NCBI RefSeq assembly: GCF_000380105.1
Contig: NZ_KB904458.1
Coordinates: 1 to 47,277, forward strand
Reading direction: 5' to 3'
Length of the DNA: 47,277 bases
From: Streptococcus orisratti DSM 15617
Lineage (GTDB): Bacteria > Bacillota > Bacilli > Lactobacillales > Streptococcaceae
The translations under genes and the position numbers were made by a program. Below the pieces are notes generated by a model. The model made no database searches. It had not been told where the DNA came from and worked only from the letters and a program-made list of their open reading frames with translations. This document shows positions 35,478-45,637 of the stretch, piece by piece; position 1 is the first letter of the stretch, and every line of letters starts with the position of its first letter.

Positions 35478-35502
35478 AAACGTCCGTAAAATACGAACGT
35501 TT
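35478..35502 (-). terminator. acpP terminator
   Basis: AAACGTTCGT-ATTTT-ACGGACGTTT stem (one G-U pair) followed by TTATTTTC on the minus strand. It overlaps the last bases of acpP and separates plsX-acpP from the purine cluster. Confidence 0.85.
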
Positions 35503-35749
35503 ATTTCTGCGATAGACGGCTATACAAATACTCCATTATTTCTTCCATCGTCATCATATCCTCAACATCCTCATCCGGAATATCCAAACCAAATTCATCC
35601 TCTAAGCTAATGATAAATTCCATCAAAGAAATTGAATCCACTCCTAAATCATCCTGTAAGGTTGTTGAAGGTTTAATATCTAATTCTGGCTTATGAAGTT
35701 GTTCTTTTATGATGATAACAATACGTTCAAAAATAGCTTCTTTTGTCAT
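35501..35749 (-). CDS. acpP: acyl carrier protein
   Basis: 82 residues; the DDLGVDSISLMEFIISLEDEFG motif carries the phosphopantetheine Ser39. It follows plsX by 8 nt, so the two are cotranscribed, a known arrangement in streptococci where this carrier is distinct from the one in the main fab cluster. It probably serves phospholipid acyl transfer with PlsX, though a fatty-acid or other acyl role cannot be excluded. Confidence 0.93.
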   Translation of the reverse strand: MTKEAIFERIVIIIKEQLHKPELDIKPSTTLQDDLGVDSISLMEFIISLEDEFGLDIPDEDVEDMMTMEEIMEYLYSRLSQK

Positions 35750-35757
35750 ATTCCCTC

Positions 35758-36759
35758 CTAATCTACCTTTTTCGGGGTAAATTCATCTACAAGCTGACCC
35801 ACTACATTCGTCTGAAGCATCGTACGGACCTGTTTAAGAGTATAGTAGACAGATTTTGCATCACTTGATCCGTGACATTTAACTACTGGAGCCTTAAGCC
35901 CAAAGAGAACGGCACCTCCTGCACTGGTATAATCTAAAGTATTTTTCAGACGATACAAGCTATCTTTCAAGAATAAGGCACCAAGTTTGGCTATTAGACC
36001 ACCTTCTTTAATGGAAGTTTTGAGACTACCCATTAAGTTTAAAGCTGTTCCTTCCATTGTCTTAAGTACAGCGTTTCCCGTGAAACCATCAGCAACCACT
36101 ACATCAGCAACACCATTCATAAGATCACGCGCTTCCACATTCCCCACAAAGTTCAGGGAAGTATCTGCTGCCAATAAAGCATACGTCTCCTTGCGTAGGG
36201 GGTCTCCTTTTGTATCTTCTGTACCATTGTTGAGCAGGCCAACACGCGGCCTGTCAATATTGCGCACATTTTTAGCATAAAAAGATCCTAGCACAGCATA
36301 TTGATGGAGATGAGTAGCTGTATTTTCAGCATTAGCTCCTAAATCCAACATATCGTAGCCCTTACCATCAAGTGTTGGTAGCGTAGACATAAGTCCAGGT
36401 CTGTCAACACCTTTTATACGCCCAACAACAAAGAGACCTGCTGCTAACAAAGCACCTGTATTGCCTGCCGAAACAACAGCATCAGCCTGTCCTTCTTTGA
36501 CAGCTTGAGCACCCAGCACCATGCTAGCTTTTTTCTTACGACGAATAGCCTTTGCTGGCTCATCATCAGAGTTAATCTTCTCATCTGTATGGATGATGCT
36601 AACACGTTCTGTCGCCGTTAGATACTGCTTAATTTTTGCCTCATCACCATAAAGTTGAATTTCAATGTCTGGAAAAGCAGCCAAGGCTTGATTGACACCT
36701 TCTACCACTGCCTGAGGGGCGTGGTCCCCACCCATAGCATCTACTGCAATAATTTTCAT
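35758..36759 (-). CDS. plsX: phosphate acyltransferase PlsX
   Basis: 333 residues; makes acyl-phosphate from acyl-ACP for phospholipid synthesis. [19 protein letters not shown] at the N-terminus, [15 protein letters not shown] and [16 protein letters not shown] are family signatures. It is cotranscribed with the downstream acpP and is peripheral to the inner membrane in known cases. Confidence 0.97.
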   Translation of the reverse strand: MKIIAVDAMGGDHAPQAVVEGVNQALAAFPDIEIQLYGDEAKIKQYLTATERVSIIHTDEKINSDDEPAKAIRRKKKASMVLGAQAVKEGQADAVVSAGNTGALLAAGLFVVGRIKGVDRPGLMSTLPTLDGKGYDMLDLGANAENTATHLHQYAVLGSFYAKNVRNIDRPRVGLLNNGTEDTKGDPLRKETYALLAADTSLNFVGNVEARDLMNGVADVVVADGFTGNAVLKTMEGTALNLMGSLKTSIKEGGLIAKLGALFLKDSLYRLKNTLDYTSAGGAVLFGLKAPVVKCHGSSDAKSVYYTLKQVRTMLQTNVVGQLVDEFTPKKVD

Positions 36760-36872
36760 ATCAAACTTCCTTACTTAATGAATTAATGGCTTTATTATAG
36801 CACGAATCTGGAATTTTTTCATTTTTTGAAAAATTGCAGAGCTTTTTAATGATTTGACCGAAGAACTATTCT

Positions 36873-38267
36873 CTAAGATAGGGAATTCGTATCCCCTTTT
36901 TCTCCTTTTACAAAGAAGAGACCAAGAGCAAGTAAAAGTACTGCCACAAAGGTCATACAGAGAAAAGCACGATTCAACCCTTGAATTTGTCCCATCAAAC
37001 TGTTAGCTGTAGCTAAGGTACTCATCAAACTCACAAAAACAGCTGATCCAATGGCACCACCAACAGTACGAAGAGAGGTTAATAGAGCGGTCCCATCTGC
37101 TGTAAACTGGGAAGCGATATGACTAGTTCCCCAAGTCACTAAAGGCATCATGAGACAACCAATGGCAATTGAGCGAACAACATTGTAGAAAGCGGGTAAC
37201 CAAAGAGGAGTTGCACTTGAAATATAAAACATCCCCAATGTGGAAATAACAAGACAAATTAACCCCAATAATAATAAAGGTTTAATCCCTAATCTATCAA
37301 AAATTCTTCCAGCAAAGGGGCTGACAATTGCCATCGCCAGTGAGCCAGGAAGCACCACAAAACTTGATATTGTAGCTGAATAACCAAGCAAACTTTGAAC
37401 ATATAAAGGCATAATAACAGATGATCCCATCATCACCATATAGAGTAAAATAGAAGCACAAACGCTAACTGTGAAAGCCTTACTCTTGAAAACTCTAATA
37501 TTAAGAAAGGCTCTTTCTAAATCAAGTTGCCTGTAAGTAAAAGCTACCCCAGATACAATTCCTAAAAAAATGAGGCCGACGACTTGGAAACTCCAGAAAA
37601 CTACTGTGCCATAATTCCCAATTCCCAGTGTCAAACCTGCAAATGCTAAACTACTAAGTAAAAAAGAGGGAATATCAAAGGATTGTTTTGAAACTGAAAG
37701 AACATTGTTAAAAATAAGCAAAGCAAATAAAGTTGACGCAGCAATGACAATTGCCGTTAGACCAAAAATGGCGCGCCATCCAATACTATCAACAATCAAG
37801 CCAGATAGTGTCGGAGCCAAGACAGGAGCTGCACTAATTGAGAGACCATACCAGCCCATGATACCTCACGTTTTTCTGGTGGATAAATCGTGAGCAAGAC
37901 AACCTGAGCCATTGATGTCATAATACCATTTCCAATAGCTTGCAAGGCTCGAGCTGCCATTAAGATAGGAAAGGTAGGTGCAAAAAAGGCAATAAGGACG
38001 CCTAAAAGAAAAATCCCCAACGAAAAAAGATAAAGACGCTTTGTGGGAATAGTATTAATCAAAAAAGCCAACAAAGGCATGGCAATTGCCATAACCAATG
38101 AATAACCGCTTGTGAGCCACTACCCCAATAATTGCGTGATAGATCGGTTAAAATTGAGGGTAAGGCTTGTTGTAAGAGCTGTCGACATAATAGTTGCTGA
38201 AATACAAGAAACCACCAAGCTAAGAAAAATTAAAGTACATTTTTTAGAATCTAAAGTATTATCCATG
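36873..38267 (-). pseudogene. DHA2-type MFS drug transporter, frameshifted
   Basis: Pieces of one multidrug MFS protein lie in successive frames. The N-terminus is MDNTLDSKKCTLIFLSL..ISATIMSTALTT from ATG 38267; ALPSILTDLSRNYWG continues in a shifted frame; WLTSGYSLVMAIAMPLLAFLIN..KREVS runs through 38120-37860; and MGWYGLSISAAPVLAPTLSGL to the end covers 37859-36873. At least three frame changes are needed: near 38170-38180 (an extra A in ACAACAAGCC), near 38115-38130, and near 37860. A stop (TAG) interrupts the first frame. The intact protein would be about 460 residues with 14 spans. The neighbouring TetR gene is intact. Confidence 0.85.
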
Positions 38268-38325
38268 TGAAAGTCCCTTTCAAAATTGATAATATAAGTA
38301 TAGCAAGCAGGGAATTACTGAACCA

Positions 38326-38349
38326 CGACAAATTTTAGTAATTTTGTCG
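38326..38349. promoter_or_regulatory. inverted-repeat operator between MFS remnant and TetR gene
   Basis: CGACAAA-N10-TTTGTCG, perfect 7-bp arms, in the divergent intergenic region; the likely site of the TetR regulator at 38412. Confidence 0.65.
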
Positions 38350-38411
38350 GAATCTGGAAAAAATCTAGTTTTTTCGGTAAACTAACACTAAAAAGATACG
38401 AGGTATTTACA

Positions 38412-38966
38412 GTGGCTGAGTCTGCTAAAATAAAATTACAACAAGCACTTATTCTTCTCTTGGATGAAAAAGAATTTGAACGTATTTCTGTCAGTCAAAT
38501 TTGTAAAGAAGCTGGTGTCCACCGTTCTACTTTCTACAGTTACTATGACAACCAAATAGATTTGCTAGAGGATGCTTATCAATACCTCACTAGCCTTTTC
38601 AGATCTGAATTCAAGCACTATCAAACAAATTATAAGTCAGATGAAAAGGCAGACTTAGTGGGAGATGCCTATCTTGTTCCATATCTAACCTTTGTAAAAG
38701 ATCACCAAAAAATCTACCGTATTTATCTCAGTCATGAGCACGATTTCCAACATAAAGATCGTTTTGACAGTCTTGTCGCTACTATTTTTACTCCCCGATT
38801 TCATGCTCACGGTGTTACAGACCCTATACGTATCGCTTACATGGTTAGCTTTTTCATGGCAGGTATCACTCAGATTATTTCCCGCTGGTTGCGTAACGAC
38901 TGCACAGAGCCAATTGAAGAAATAGTTGATATTATCCAAACTTGTATTCCTAAGGAGAATAAATGA
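38412..38966 (+). CDS. TetR/AcrR family transcriptional regulator
   Basis: 184 residues starting at GTG 38412 (GAGG 8 nt upstream). N-terminal TetR helix-turn-helix FERISVSQICKEAGVHRSTFYSYYDNQIDLLEDAY (about 19-53), C-terminal helical TetR_C_7-like domain. It is divergent from the broken drug pump, which it presumably once repressed, and overlaps the next membrane protein gene by 4 nt (ATGA), so that gene is probably under its control too. Confidence 0.9.
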   Translation: MAESAKIKLQQALILLLDEKEFERISVSQICKEAGVHRSTFYSYYDNQIDLLEDAYQYLTSLFRSEFKHYQTNYKSDEKADLVGDAYLVPYLTFVKDHQKIYRIYLSHEHDFQHKDRFDSLVATIFTPRFHAHGVTDPIRIAYMVSFFMAGITQIISRWLRNDCTEPIEEIVDIIQTCIPKENK

Positions 38967-39829
38967 CTACTAGCAAGCTGAAAACAAAACAAGACCCCTT
39001 ATCGAAATCCAATTTTTTAAAACCATCATGGAAACTAATTGTCCTATTACTGATAATTATTTTTGTTCTTTCTTATTTAGGAACAATGGTCTTTGAAGAA
39101 GACAGCATGTTCGCCTATATCACGAACACACTTTCCGGTATTGGAACTGCCTATTTTGTCATCTGTTTTATTTATTGGATTAGCCTCAAAAAACGAAAAG
39201 TAGCTTTCTTGCAAAACCCTTGGCTAACCAGTAGCCTGTCTATTTTAACAGGACTTGCTACTAATCTGATTTACTGCTTGGCAATGATTGCTGTTGGTAG
39301 TTACAATCACTCTCCTTGGTACTTTACTGTCGCTCTTTACCATGCTATCTTAGCATTGCAAAAATCTTTTCTTGGTTACTCTTTCCGTAAACATCGCGAG
39401 GATTTATCACGTGCTTGGCGTACCTATCGGTTAGTGGCTTATCTCATTTCTGCTGTTTCGTTTGCCCTGGTGGCAACAATTATTTTAGTCATTAGCCAAA
39501 AATATCATCTCAATAGTGGCACTAATTACGCTATTGCTATGGCAGTCTATACTTTTACCATTGCTATCACATCTTTTATCAATACTATCCAATCCCGAAA
39601 ATTAAAACACCCACTATTAGTCGCAAGTCGATATGTCAGTCTCACTTCTTCCCTTTTTTCTGTTTTTACGCTTCAAACCATTATGCTTCAGACATTTAAC
39701 ACTAAAAATGAGTTAGATTGGACCACAACATCACTTATAACAGGTATTGCCATTTTTCTTATTATCAATGTCCTCGCTTTACTAATGATTAATCAAGCAC
39801 AAAAAAATCTTAAAAAAATGAGTTCGTAA
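38963..39829 (+). CDS. multi-span membrane protein of unknown function
   Basis: 288 residues with about eight hydrophobic spans (for example LIVLLLIIIFVLSYLGTMVF, YAIAMAVYTFTIAITSFI, LITGIAIFLIINVLALLMI) and a basic amino end. No family recognised and no catalytic motif seen. Its start overlaps the TetR stop (ATGA), so the two form a small operon ended by the terminator at 39905. Confidence 0.75.
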   Translation: MTTSKLKTKQDPLSKSNFLKPSWKLIVLLLIIIFVLSYLGTMVFEEDSMFAYITNTLSGIGTAYFVICFIYWISLKKRKVAFLQNPWLTSSLSILTGLATNLIYCLAMIAVGSYNHSPWYFTVALYHAILALQKSFLGYSFRKHREDLSRAWRTYRLVAYLISAVSFALVATIILVISQKYHLNSGTNYAIAMAVYTFTIAITSFINTIQSRKLKHPLLVASRYVSLTSSLFSVFTLQTIMLQTFNTKNELDWTTTSLITGIAIFLIINVLALLMINQAQKNLKKMSS

Positions 39830-39849
39830 GAACTCAAGAGATCAAAAAA

Positions 39850-39893
39850 TTCGTATTTGTATTCCAGCATTCGTACTGGAATATAAACACGAA
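39850..39893. repeat. long inverted repeat after the membrane protein gene
   Basis: Arms TTCGT..TTT..TATTCCAG and CTGGAATA..AAA..ACGAA around an 8-nt loop; a strong cruciform or RNA hairpin without a T tail. Confidence 0.6.
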
Positions 39894-39904
39894 CTCTAAT
39901 AAAT

Positions 39905-39934
39905 GAATCTGAGCTATTTACTCAGGTTCTTTTT
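39905..39934 (+). terminator. terminator of the TetR/membrane-protein operon
   Basis: GAA.CTGAG / CTCAG.TTC stem with a 7-nt loop followed by TTTTT on the plus strand. Confidence 0.8.
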
Positions 39935-40301
39935 AATTTTTCAAACCAACAGCAACTGGAATAATGCCGATAATTAAGATAAGACCAATGAAACCAAGGA
40001 TAACCCCAAGGACAAAATTTCCAGCTGTGACTAAGGCAAATCCTCCACCAAATACTAACAAGGCAAAGACACAGTAAAGAACTTTTGCTGTCAACTTAAG
40101 ATCTAAGTTTGGTGCTCCTTTTCCTGATAATCGTCTCTGAAGAATCCATGATACGACAACTAAAACAAGCCCTAAAATAGATAAAGGCATTCCCAGTGAT
40201 GGCATTCCCCACTCTGGCAGTGTATAAAGGCACATTCCTAAAGCCAAAACAAGCAAACTAACCGTATAAGCAATCAACACAATAAAATCTCTTTTTTTCA
40301 T
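39933..40301 (-). CDS. small four-span membrane protein
   Basis: 122 residues, four hydrophobic spans: DFIVLIAYTVSLLVLALGM, LGMPLSILGLVLVVVSWIL, VLYCVFALLVFGGGFALV and FVLGVILGFIGLILIIGII. Function unknown and no motif recognised. It follows the frameshifted small gene and may be cotranscribed with it. Confidence 0.7.
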   Translation of the reverse strand: MKKRDFIVLIAYTVSLLVLALGMCLYTLPEWGMPSLGMPLSILGLVLVVVSWILQRRLSGKGAPNLDLKLTAKVLYCVFALLVFGGGFALVTAGNFVLGVILGFIGLILIIGIIPVAVGLKN

Positions 40302-40398
40302 CTTTCATTCTCTTTCTCTAATATAAAATCTGGAAAAGTTAAAAACAAATGTTTTGTTTTATCTTTACTCTTATTTACCTACTTTGATAATATGTAAG

Positions 40399-40670
40399 CT
40401 ATTTAACAACGTGTTTGGCATGAGCATCATGCTTGGCTTTTGACCGTTCTTTAGATGCTATTGCTGAAACTTGTAGACGTGCCTTAGCTTCCTCAAGCGT
40501 TTCATTATCTTTGGTAAAAATTTCCCAATAAATTTATCTGATACTATGGTGAAACTATTTACGGCTGCCGTCTCTGTTACTTTATACCCATTAACAACTG
40601 TTTTTTCAACAACTTTATGGGCATTGACAACTTTTTCTGCTATTTTTTCATTTGCTTCTATAAGTGACAT
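40399..40670 (-). pseudogene. small helical protein gene with a one-base frameshift
   Basis: From ATG 40670 (GGAGG 8 nt upstream) the frame reads MSLIEANEKIAEKVVNAHKV, a repeated amphipathic KxVxxGYKV pattern, and then runs into unlikely sequence with a stop at 40458. Adding one T to the T5 run at 40516-40520 restores KFFTKDNETLEEAKARL and an open frame to TAG at 40399, giving about 90 residues with an Ala/Lys/His-rich tail. The EGETxEEAKARL-type ending is familiar from small streptococcal proteins of unknown function. Either a recent frameshift or a sequencing error in the homopolymer. Confidence 0.7.
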
Positions 40671-40763
40671 CAAGCAAACCTCCTTCTCTTTATGCTATCA
40701 GTATAACCAATGCAACCAGAAGTTTGAACGACAAGTTTGGTAAAAAGTGTCGGATTAAACGAA

Positions 40764-40789
40764 AAAACCTTCACAATAGTAAAGGCTTT
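40764..40789 (-). terminator. recO terminator
   Basis: AAAGCCTT / AAGGTTT stem followed by TTTTC on the minus strand, abutting the recO stop. Confidence 0.7.
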
Positions 40790-40790
40790 C

Positions 40791-41549
40791 TCACTTCTTC
40801 ATAATGTCTCCCCATTTTCCCAGATCGTTAATAAATTTTTTACTTTTAAGATGCAAACCAACGTAGTTCTCATACAAATCATCAATAAACTGGCGTAGTT
40901 TCTTTTTCATTTCAGGTTTTATGGAAATGCTTTGTAATTCTTCAAAAGAAATATTCTGAAAACGATCCAAAAGATACGGAACATTGGGATCTAAGTGACT
41001 ACGATGTTGATCTTTTTCATAATGTTGCGGGCAAAGCAAGCCCGAGTACTTATGAGAAAAGTCAAAGGGCAAGCCCACACGGTGACAAAAGACACAGTCA
41101 TGAAAATTCAGATTGACACCAAATCGTTCCAATAGTTGAATTTCAAAGATATTGGTCAGGATTTCATAATCAAGCCCCTGATCCATTAATTCCAAAGTTT
41201 TTCTCAAAAAAACAAAGAGTTGAGGATCCGACACAGCATCTACAAGTGCCGCATCTGCCAAGGCGACGACATAGGAAGCATAAGATAGAGTAAATAAATC
41301 TGCATTAATCTTCTTATAAACCTCCACATCCCTATAATCTTCAATATAGGACAGTCCATCATCATTAATTTTCAGAATAAAATCGGCAACTGTCAATGGT
41401 TGAATGACCGAAGACAGTTTTGACTTTCCTGCATGTTTCACGAAAAACATTCGCTTTCCAGCTGTTTCTGTAAAAATCTTTACCAATTTATCATCTTCAC
41501 GATAATTTCGATTATAGAGAATCAGTCCACTTGTTTCTCTAATTTGCAT
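40791..41549 (-). CDS. recO: DNA repair protein RecO
   Basis: 252 residues; loads RecA with RecF/RecR. N-terminal OB fold ([27 protein letters not shown]), then a helical domain with a zinc-finger-like Cys set ([10 protein letters not shown] and LLCPQHY). It overlaps the aminotransferase gene upstream by 11 nt, a conserved araT-recO coupling in streptococci. Confidence 0.95.
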   Translation of the reverse strand: MQIRETSGLILYNRNYREDDKLVKIFTETAGKRMFFVKHAGKSKLSSVIQPLTVADFILKINDDGLSYIEDYRDVEVYKKINADLFTLSYASYVVALADAALVDAVSDPQLFVFLRKTLELMDQGLDYEILTNIFEIQLLERFGVNLNFHDCVFCHRVGLPFDFSHKYSGLLCPQHYEKDQHRSHLDPNVPYLLDRFQNISFEELQSISIKPEMKKKLRQFIDDLYENYVGLHLKSKKFINDLGKWGDIMKK

Positions 41550-42714
41550 GATCTTCCATAAATGCTTTTAGGCGGTCCATAGCCGTGCTGATAGTTTCCA
41601 TGCTGGCCGCATAAGACAGACGCACGTAGCCTTCCCCATATTTCCCAAAAGCTACGCCTGGAATGAAAGCGACAGCCTTTTCACGAGCAAAATCCTGACA
41701 GAATTTGAACGAATCCTGCTCATATCCTGCTGGAATTTTAGCAAAAATATAGAAAGCACCATCTGGTTTGATAATCTTAAAACCAAGTGCAGACATCTTA
41801 TCAATAATATAATCACGACGTTTAATATATTCTGCTCTCATTGGTAAAGCATCATCTTTACCAGTTGATAATGCTTCAATTGCAGCAAACTGAGCCATAG
41901 TTGCTGCAGCTGTTACCAAATACTGATGACTCTTAATCAGCTGCGCTGTAAAGTTAGCTGGAGCAAAGATTAAACCGATTCGCCAGCCGGTCATAGCATG
42001 TGATTTGGATAGTCCATTGATAAGAATAGTCTGTTCTGGTAGATATTCAGCAATGGAGACATGCGGGGCAGGGCTGTAGGTCAACTCAGAGTAAACCTCG
42101 TCAGATACCACAAAGACTTCATATTTCTTGAGCACCTCTGCCAAACCCTTAATTTGTTCCCGTGAATAGGTCACACCAGTTGGATTGGTTGGATAATTTA
42201 AGAGAACAGCCTTTACCTTATCTCCTTGCTCAATAATAGCTTTTTCCAACATATCAGGGGTCAAGACAAAATCATTGGCTGTTGTATCAATTTCCACAAT
42301 TGATGCACCAACAAGATTGGCAATAGGTTCGTAACCCGGGTAAGCTGGAGCAGGAAGTAAAACAGTATCTCCAGGTTCCAAAATAGCAGTTAAAGTTGCT
42401 GATAAAGCTTCAGTTGCACCGATTGTCACTAAAATTTGATTATCGGGATCGTAACTAAGATTGTACTTATCACGAACAAAAGCTGCCGCAGCCTTCCGCA
42501 ATTCAAGTAGGCCAGCCATCCCAGTATAATGTGACTGATTAGCATCAATGGCTGCTTTTGCCGCTTCCTTAACATGATCAGGAGTCGTAAAATCAGGTTC
42601 TCCTAAAGTTAATTTCATAATTCCTGGAACATCAGAAATTGATTGATCAAATTGGCGGATCAAAGAAACTTCGATTTGATCTAAATTTTTATTAAAACGA
42701 TTGACTAAATTCAT
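41539..42714 (-). CDS. PLP-dependent aminotransferase, aromatic amino acid type
   Basis: 391 residues, class I aminotransferase. NYPTNPTG (about 173-180), Asp205 in [10 protein letters not shown] and the PLP Lys237 in [15 protein letters not shown] are intact. Position beside recO matches the streptococcal AraT/PatA enzymes that transaminate aromatic or branched amino acids; substrate is inferred from context. A TATAAT -10 lies about 35 nt upstream, just right of the start. Confidence 0.92.
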   Translation of the reverse strand: MNLVNRFNKNLDQIEVSLIRQFDQSISDVPGIMKLTLGEPDFTTPDHVKEAAKAAIDANQSHYTGMAGLLELRKAAAAFVRDKYNLSYDPDNQILVTIGATEALSATLTAILEPGDTVLLPAPAYPGYEPIANLVGASIVEIDTTANDFVLTPDMLEKAIIEQGDKVKAVLLNYPTNPTGVTYSREQIKGLAEVLKKYEVFVVSDEVYSELTYSPAPHVSIAEYLPEQTILINGLSKSHAMTGWRIGLIFAPANFTAQLIKSHQYLVTAAATMAQFAAIEALSTGKDDALPMRAEYIKRRDYIIDKMSALGFKIIKPDGAFYIFAKIPAGYEQDSFKFCQDFAREKAVAFIPGVAFGKYGEGYVRLSYAASMETISTAMDRLKAFMEDHAN

Positions 42715-42783
42715 ATTATCACCTCAAAGATTAAGTAACTCTATTATACACAAAATTCTGACAATTACCAGTCCTTTTGTGAT

Positions 42784-42828
42784 TTATCCACAGAGGAAAT
42801 CCGCAAAAACTTATGCACTTGTGGATAA
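42784..42828. promoter_or_regulatory. DnaA-box pair
   Basis: Two perfect DnaA boxes in opposite orientation, TTATCCACA (42784-42792) and TGTGGATAA (42820-42828), with the near-match TTATGCACT (42811-42819) directly adjoining the second. The remainder of the spacer up to 43140 is AT-rich and holds no ORF I can support. Confidence 0.75.
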
Positions 42829-43144
42829 GTTCTTATCCCTAACTTCCCAATACTCAACCAAAATCAAAAATAACAAACTTATAACTATCATCACGAATCA
42901 TACCCTTTTACCGTGACAAAAGATTCCATCAATCGTGTAATTGTTCATTTTTGAATATATCCAATCACTTCCAGGTAGCTATTTCTGATTTTTAATCAGT
43001 ATAAATCATACCCACCAAACAGATAAGTTAAGATAAGACTTCGTTTTGGATTGATTTATTAATTTTTTACCTTTACAAAACAGATAATATGATGGGAATT
43101 TTACAGAGCACTTATAAATAGACTATAAACCTCATCACAAAAAA

Positions 43145-43164
43145 GAGCAACCCCAGAGTCGCTC
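43145..43164 (-). terminator. prs terminator
   Basis: GAGCGAC-TCTGGG-GTTGCTC stem followed by TTTTTT on the minus strand. Confidence 0.85.
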
Positions 43165-43174
43165 CTTTTCAATA

Positions 43175-44143
43175 TTAACCAATTTTTCCAATTTCAAACA
43201 ACGGTGACAATGGACGCTTCTCATGAATACGGATAATAGCTTCCGCAATCAAATCAGCGATTGAAATCTGTTCAATCTTATCAATCAAACGCTCTTCAGG
43301 AAGATAAATAGTATCCAAAACGATTAATTTTTCAATAGCTGACTTTTGAATATTGTCTAGTGCAGGCCCTGAAAGAACTGGGTGTGTACAGGAAGCATAA
43401 ACAGCTGTCGCACCCGCTTCTGCCAAAGCATCTGCTGCATGACAAATTGTTCCAGCCGTATCAATCATGTCATCAATCAGAATACACTTTTTCCCTTTTA
43501 CATTACCAATAATATTCATCACCTCGGAAGTGTTCATTTTTGTCACACTACGTCGCTTATCAATAATAGCAATTGGTGTTTGGAGGAATTGTGCTAACTT
43601 ACGTGCACGTGTAACACCACCATGGTCAGGACTAACAACAACGACATCATCTCCAACTAACCCGTGACGATCAAAATAATCCGCAATCAATGGTGCCCCC
43701 ATCAAATGATCAACAGGAATATCAAAGAAACCTTGAATTTGTGCCGCATGAAGATCTACTGTCAATAGACGATCAACACCTGCAACTTCAAGCATATTTG
43801 CAACCAATTTAGATGTGATCGGTTCACGTGAACGCGCCTTACGGTCTTGACGAGCGTAGCCGTAGTAAGGCATAACAACACTAATTTTTTCAGCACTGGC
43901 ACGCTTGAGGGCATCCACCATAATTAAAATTTCCATCAGGTTATCATTAACCGGTGAACTCGTTGATTGCAAAATGAAAACATGATGTCCTCGAATAGAC
44001 TCCTCAATGTTAACTTGAATCTCACCATCAGAAAACTGACGAACAGTTGATTTACCAAGTTGGATGCCCATTGTATCAGCAACTCTTTGTGCCAATTCTT
44101 TGTTTGAAGAGAGGGCAAACAATTTTAAATCAGAATAAGACAT
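43175..44143 (-). CDS. prs: ribose-phosphate pyrophosphokinase
   Basis: 322 residues; makes PRPP from ribose-5-phosphate and ATP, the substrate of Pur[52 protein letters not shown] and the PRPP loop [14 protein letters not shown] are present. ATG 44143 (MSYSDLKLF) follows a GGAGG site; the upstream TTG frame is not needed. Promoter TTGAAA-17-TAAAAT at 44173-44201. Confidence 0.97.
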   Translation of the reverse strand: MSYSDLKLFALSSNKELAQRVADTMGIQLGKSTVRQFSDGEIQVNIEESIRGHHVFILQSTSSPVNDNLMEILIMVDALKRASAEKISVVMPYYGYARQDRKARSREPITSKLVANMLEVAGVDRLLTVDLHAAQIQGFFDIPVDHLMGAPLIADYFDRHGLVGDDVVVVSPDHGGVTRARKLAQFLQTPIAIIDKRRSVTKMNTSEVMNIIGNVKGKKCILIDDMIDTAGTICHAADALAEAGATAVYASCTHPVLSGPALDNIQKSAIEKLIVLDTIYLPEERLIDKIEQISIADLIAEAIIRIHEKRPLSPLFEIGKIG

Positions 44144-44172
44144 GATTTCCTCCAAAGTTTTAATCCTATACC

Positions 44173-44201
44173 ATTTTAACGTTTTTTGAGCATTTTTTCA
44201 A
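44173..44201 (-). promoter_or_regulatory. prs promoter
   Basis: Minus strand TTGAAA (44196-44201), 17-nt spacer, TAAAAT (44173-44178). Confidence 0.6.
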
Positions 44202-44225
44202 TGAAAATAAAATGATTTAAACTCA

Positions 44226-44253
44226 AAACGACGAGGTTTTAGCCTCGTCGTTT
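44226..44253 (-). terminator. pcsB terminator
   Basis: AAACGACGAGG / CCTCGTCGTTT 11-bp stem with a 6-nt loop, T-rich on both sides, immediately after pcsB. Confidence 0.88.
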
Positions 44254-44257
44254 GATA

Positions 44258-45535
44258 TTATTGGTAAATAAAGTAATGTGATCCTGATGAATTAACATTA
44301 AAAGTACCACGATAATTTCCGATAGACATATTACCAGCATAATTTGATTCCATGACAGTAATATTTGAACCAGATACTGATGTTACATAAGCAACGTGAC
44401 CATAACCACCACCATCATATGGCCAAACAATAACTGCACCAACAGCGGGAGTTGAGCCTGTTGAATGACCAGCAGCTACAGCACTAGCACCCCATTGATT
44501 AGCATTTCCCCAGTTGTTACCAACCCAGCTAGCTAATGACTTGACACCCCAAGTACATTGACCTACAGGATAAGTATTTCCTGAAGTCGAATATGAAACT
44601 GTAGTAGCCGCTGTCGTAGTTGATTGAGTCACAGTTGGTGAGCTAGTAGTTGACGAAGCGGTTGACTGTGTTGAGGAAGTATTAGCTTGAGCAGATGATT
44701 CTGCTTGCACACTCGGTGTTTGAACCGTTGTTGTTTCAGTAGTAACAGTTTCTTGTGCTTGTACTGCTGCTTGAGCTGCTGCAACTGATTCTGCTTGAGC
44801 TTTAGCTTCCGCCTCTGCTTGAGCCTTAGCTGCTGCTTCCGCTGCTGCTGCTTGGCGTGCAGCTTCTTCTGCTGCTGCTTTTTGAGAAACAAGATTTGCT
44901 CTCTCTTCTTCCGCAGTAGCCAATTGAGATGCCAATTCTAATTGTGCAACTTGTAATTCTGCTTGCTTAGTTGTTAAAGCAGCTTTATTATCAGCTAAGA
45001 TTGCTGAGTTTTCAGCGACTGTATTAATTGCTTTTTGATTTTCTGCTTGTTTTTCCTCAATAGAAGCCTTGTCAGCCTTTTGTTGAGCCAACATTTTTTC
45101 ATTTGCAGAAACAACTTCACGGATAGCCACAACACGGTTAATCGCATCAGACACAGATTTAGAGTTTAAAAGCGTGTTGATATAACTGGTAGCAGTCCCT
45201 GATTTTTGAGCACTACGCGCCTGTTTTTTAAGCGAATCATTACGTGCAACAATTTTGCTTGATAATGCTTGAATTTCTTCATTAAGCTTTTGTGACTCAG
45301 CTTCCAATTTAGCATTTTCAGCTTCTAATTCAGCTTGCTGATCTTCAAGAGAAGAAACTTGGGTTTGAATAGAAGAAACCTGAGCTTGGGCTGCAGCTTG
45401 ATCAGCCGTAAGATTTGAAATTACAGCATCTTTAGCAGAGATTTGACTATCAAAATCATCCGCACTAACTTGTGTAGCAACAGTTCCAAGTGTAACACCA
45501 CTTACCAAAACTGCTGATAAAATTCTTTTTTTCAT
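44258..45535 (-). CDS. pcsB: secreted peptidoglycan hydrolase PcsB
   Basis: 425 residues. A signal peptide (about 1-25, cleavage after VSA) precedes a long coiled coil (about 30-250, heptads rich in A, Q, E). An Ala/Gln then Ser/Thr-rich low-complexity linker (about 230-310) leads to a C-terminal CHAP amidase/endopeptidase domain with catalytic Cys in GQCTWGVKSLASW and His in GYGHVAYV. PcsB splits the septum with FtsEX, the coiled coil holding it to FtsX. A WalR-like site upstream agrees with known VicRK control of pcsB. Confidence 0.97.
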   Translation of the reverse strand: MKKRILSAVLVSGVTLGTVATQVSADDFDSQISAKDAVISNLTADQAAAQAQVSSIQTQVSSLEDQQAELEAENAKLEAESQKLNEEIQALSSKIVARNDSLKKQARSAQKSGTATSYINTLLNSKSVSDAINRVVAIREVVSANEKMLAQQKADKASIEEKQAENQKAINTVAENSAILADNKAALTTKQAELQVAQLELASQLATAEEERANLVSQKAAAEEAARQAAAAEAAAKAQAEAEAKAQAESVAAAQAAVQAQETVTTETTTVQTPSVQAESSAQANTSSTQSTASSTTSSPTVTQSTTTAATTVSYSTSGNTYPVGQCTWGVKSLASWVGNNWGNANQWGASAVAAGHSTGSTPAVGAVIVWPYDGGGYGHVAYVTSVSGSNITVMESNYAGNMSIGNYRGTFNVNSSGSHYFIYQ

Positions 45536-45572
45536 ATATATAAAACGACTCCTTTTCGATAAGACATTTATT

Positions 45573-45616
45573 ATTTTACCAAAAAATTAAACTGTTAACA
45601 TTACGCAATTATTACA
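45573..45616 (-). promoter_or_regulatory. pcsB promoter with WalR (VicR) box
   Basis: TGTAAT-AATTG-CGTAAT (45600-45616, minus strand) fits the WalR direct repeat TGTWAH-N5-TGTWAH with one mismatch. A TAAAAT -10 (45573-45578) follows, with a poor -35, as expected for an activated promoter. Confidence 0.72.
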
Positions 45617-45637
45617 ATTCCATTTTGAAAGCGTAAA

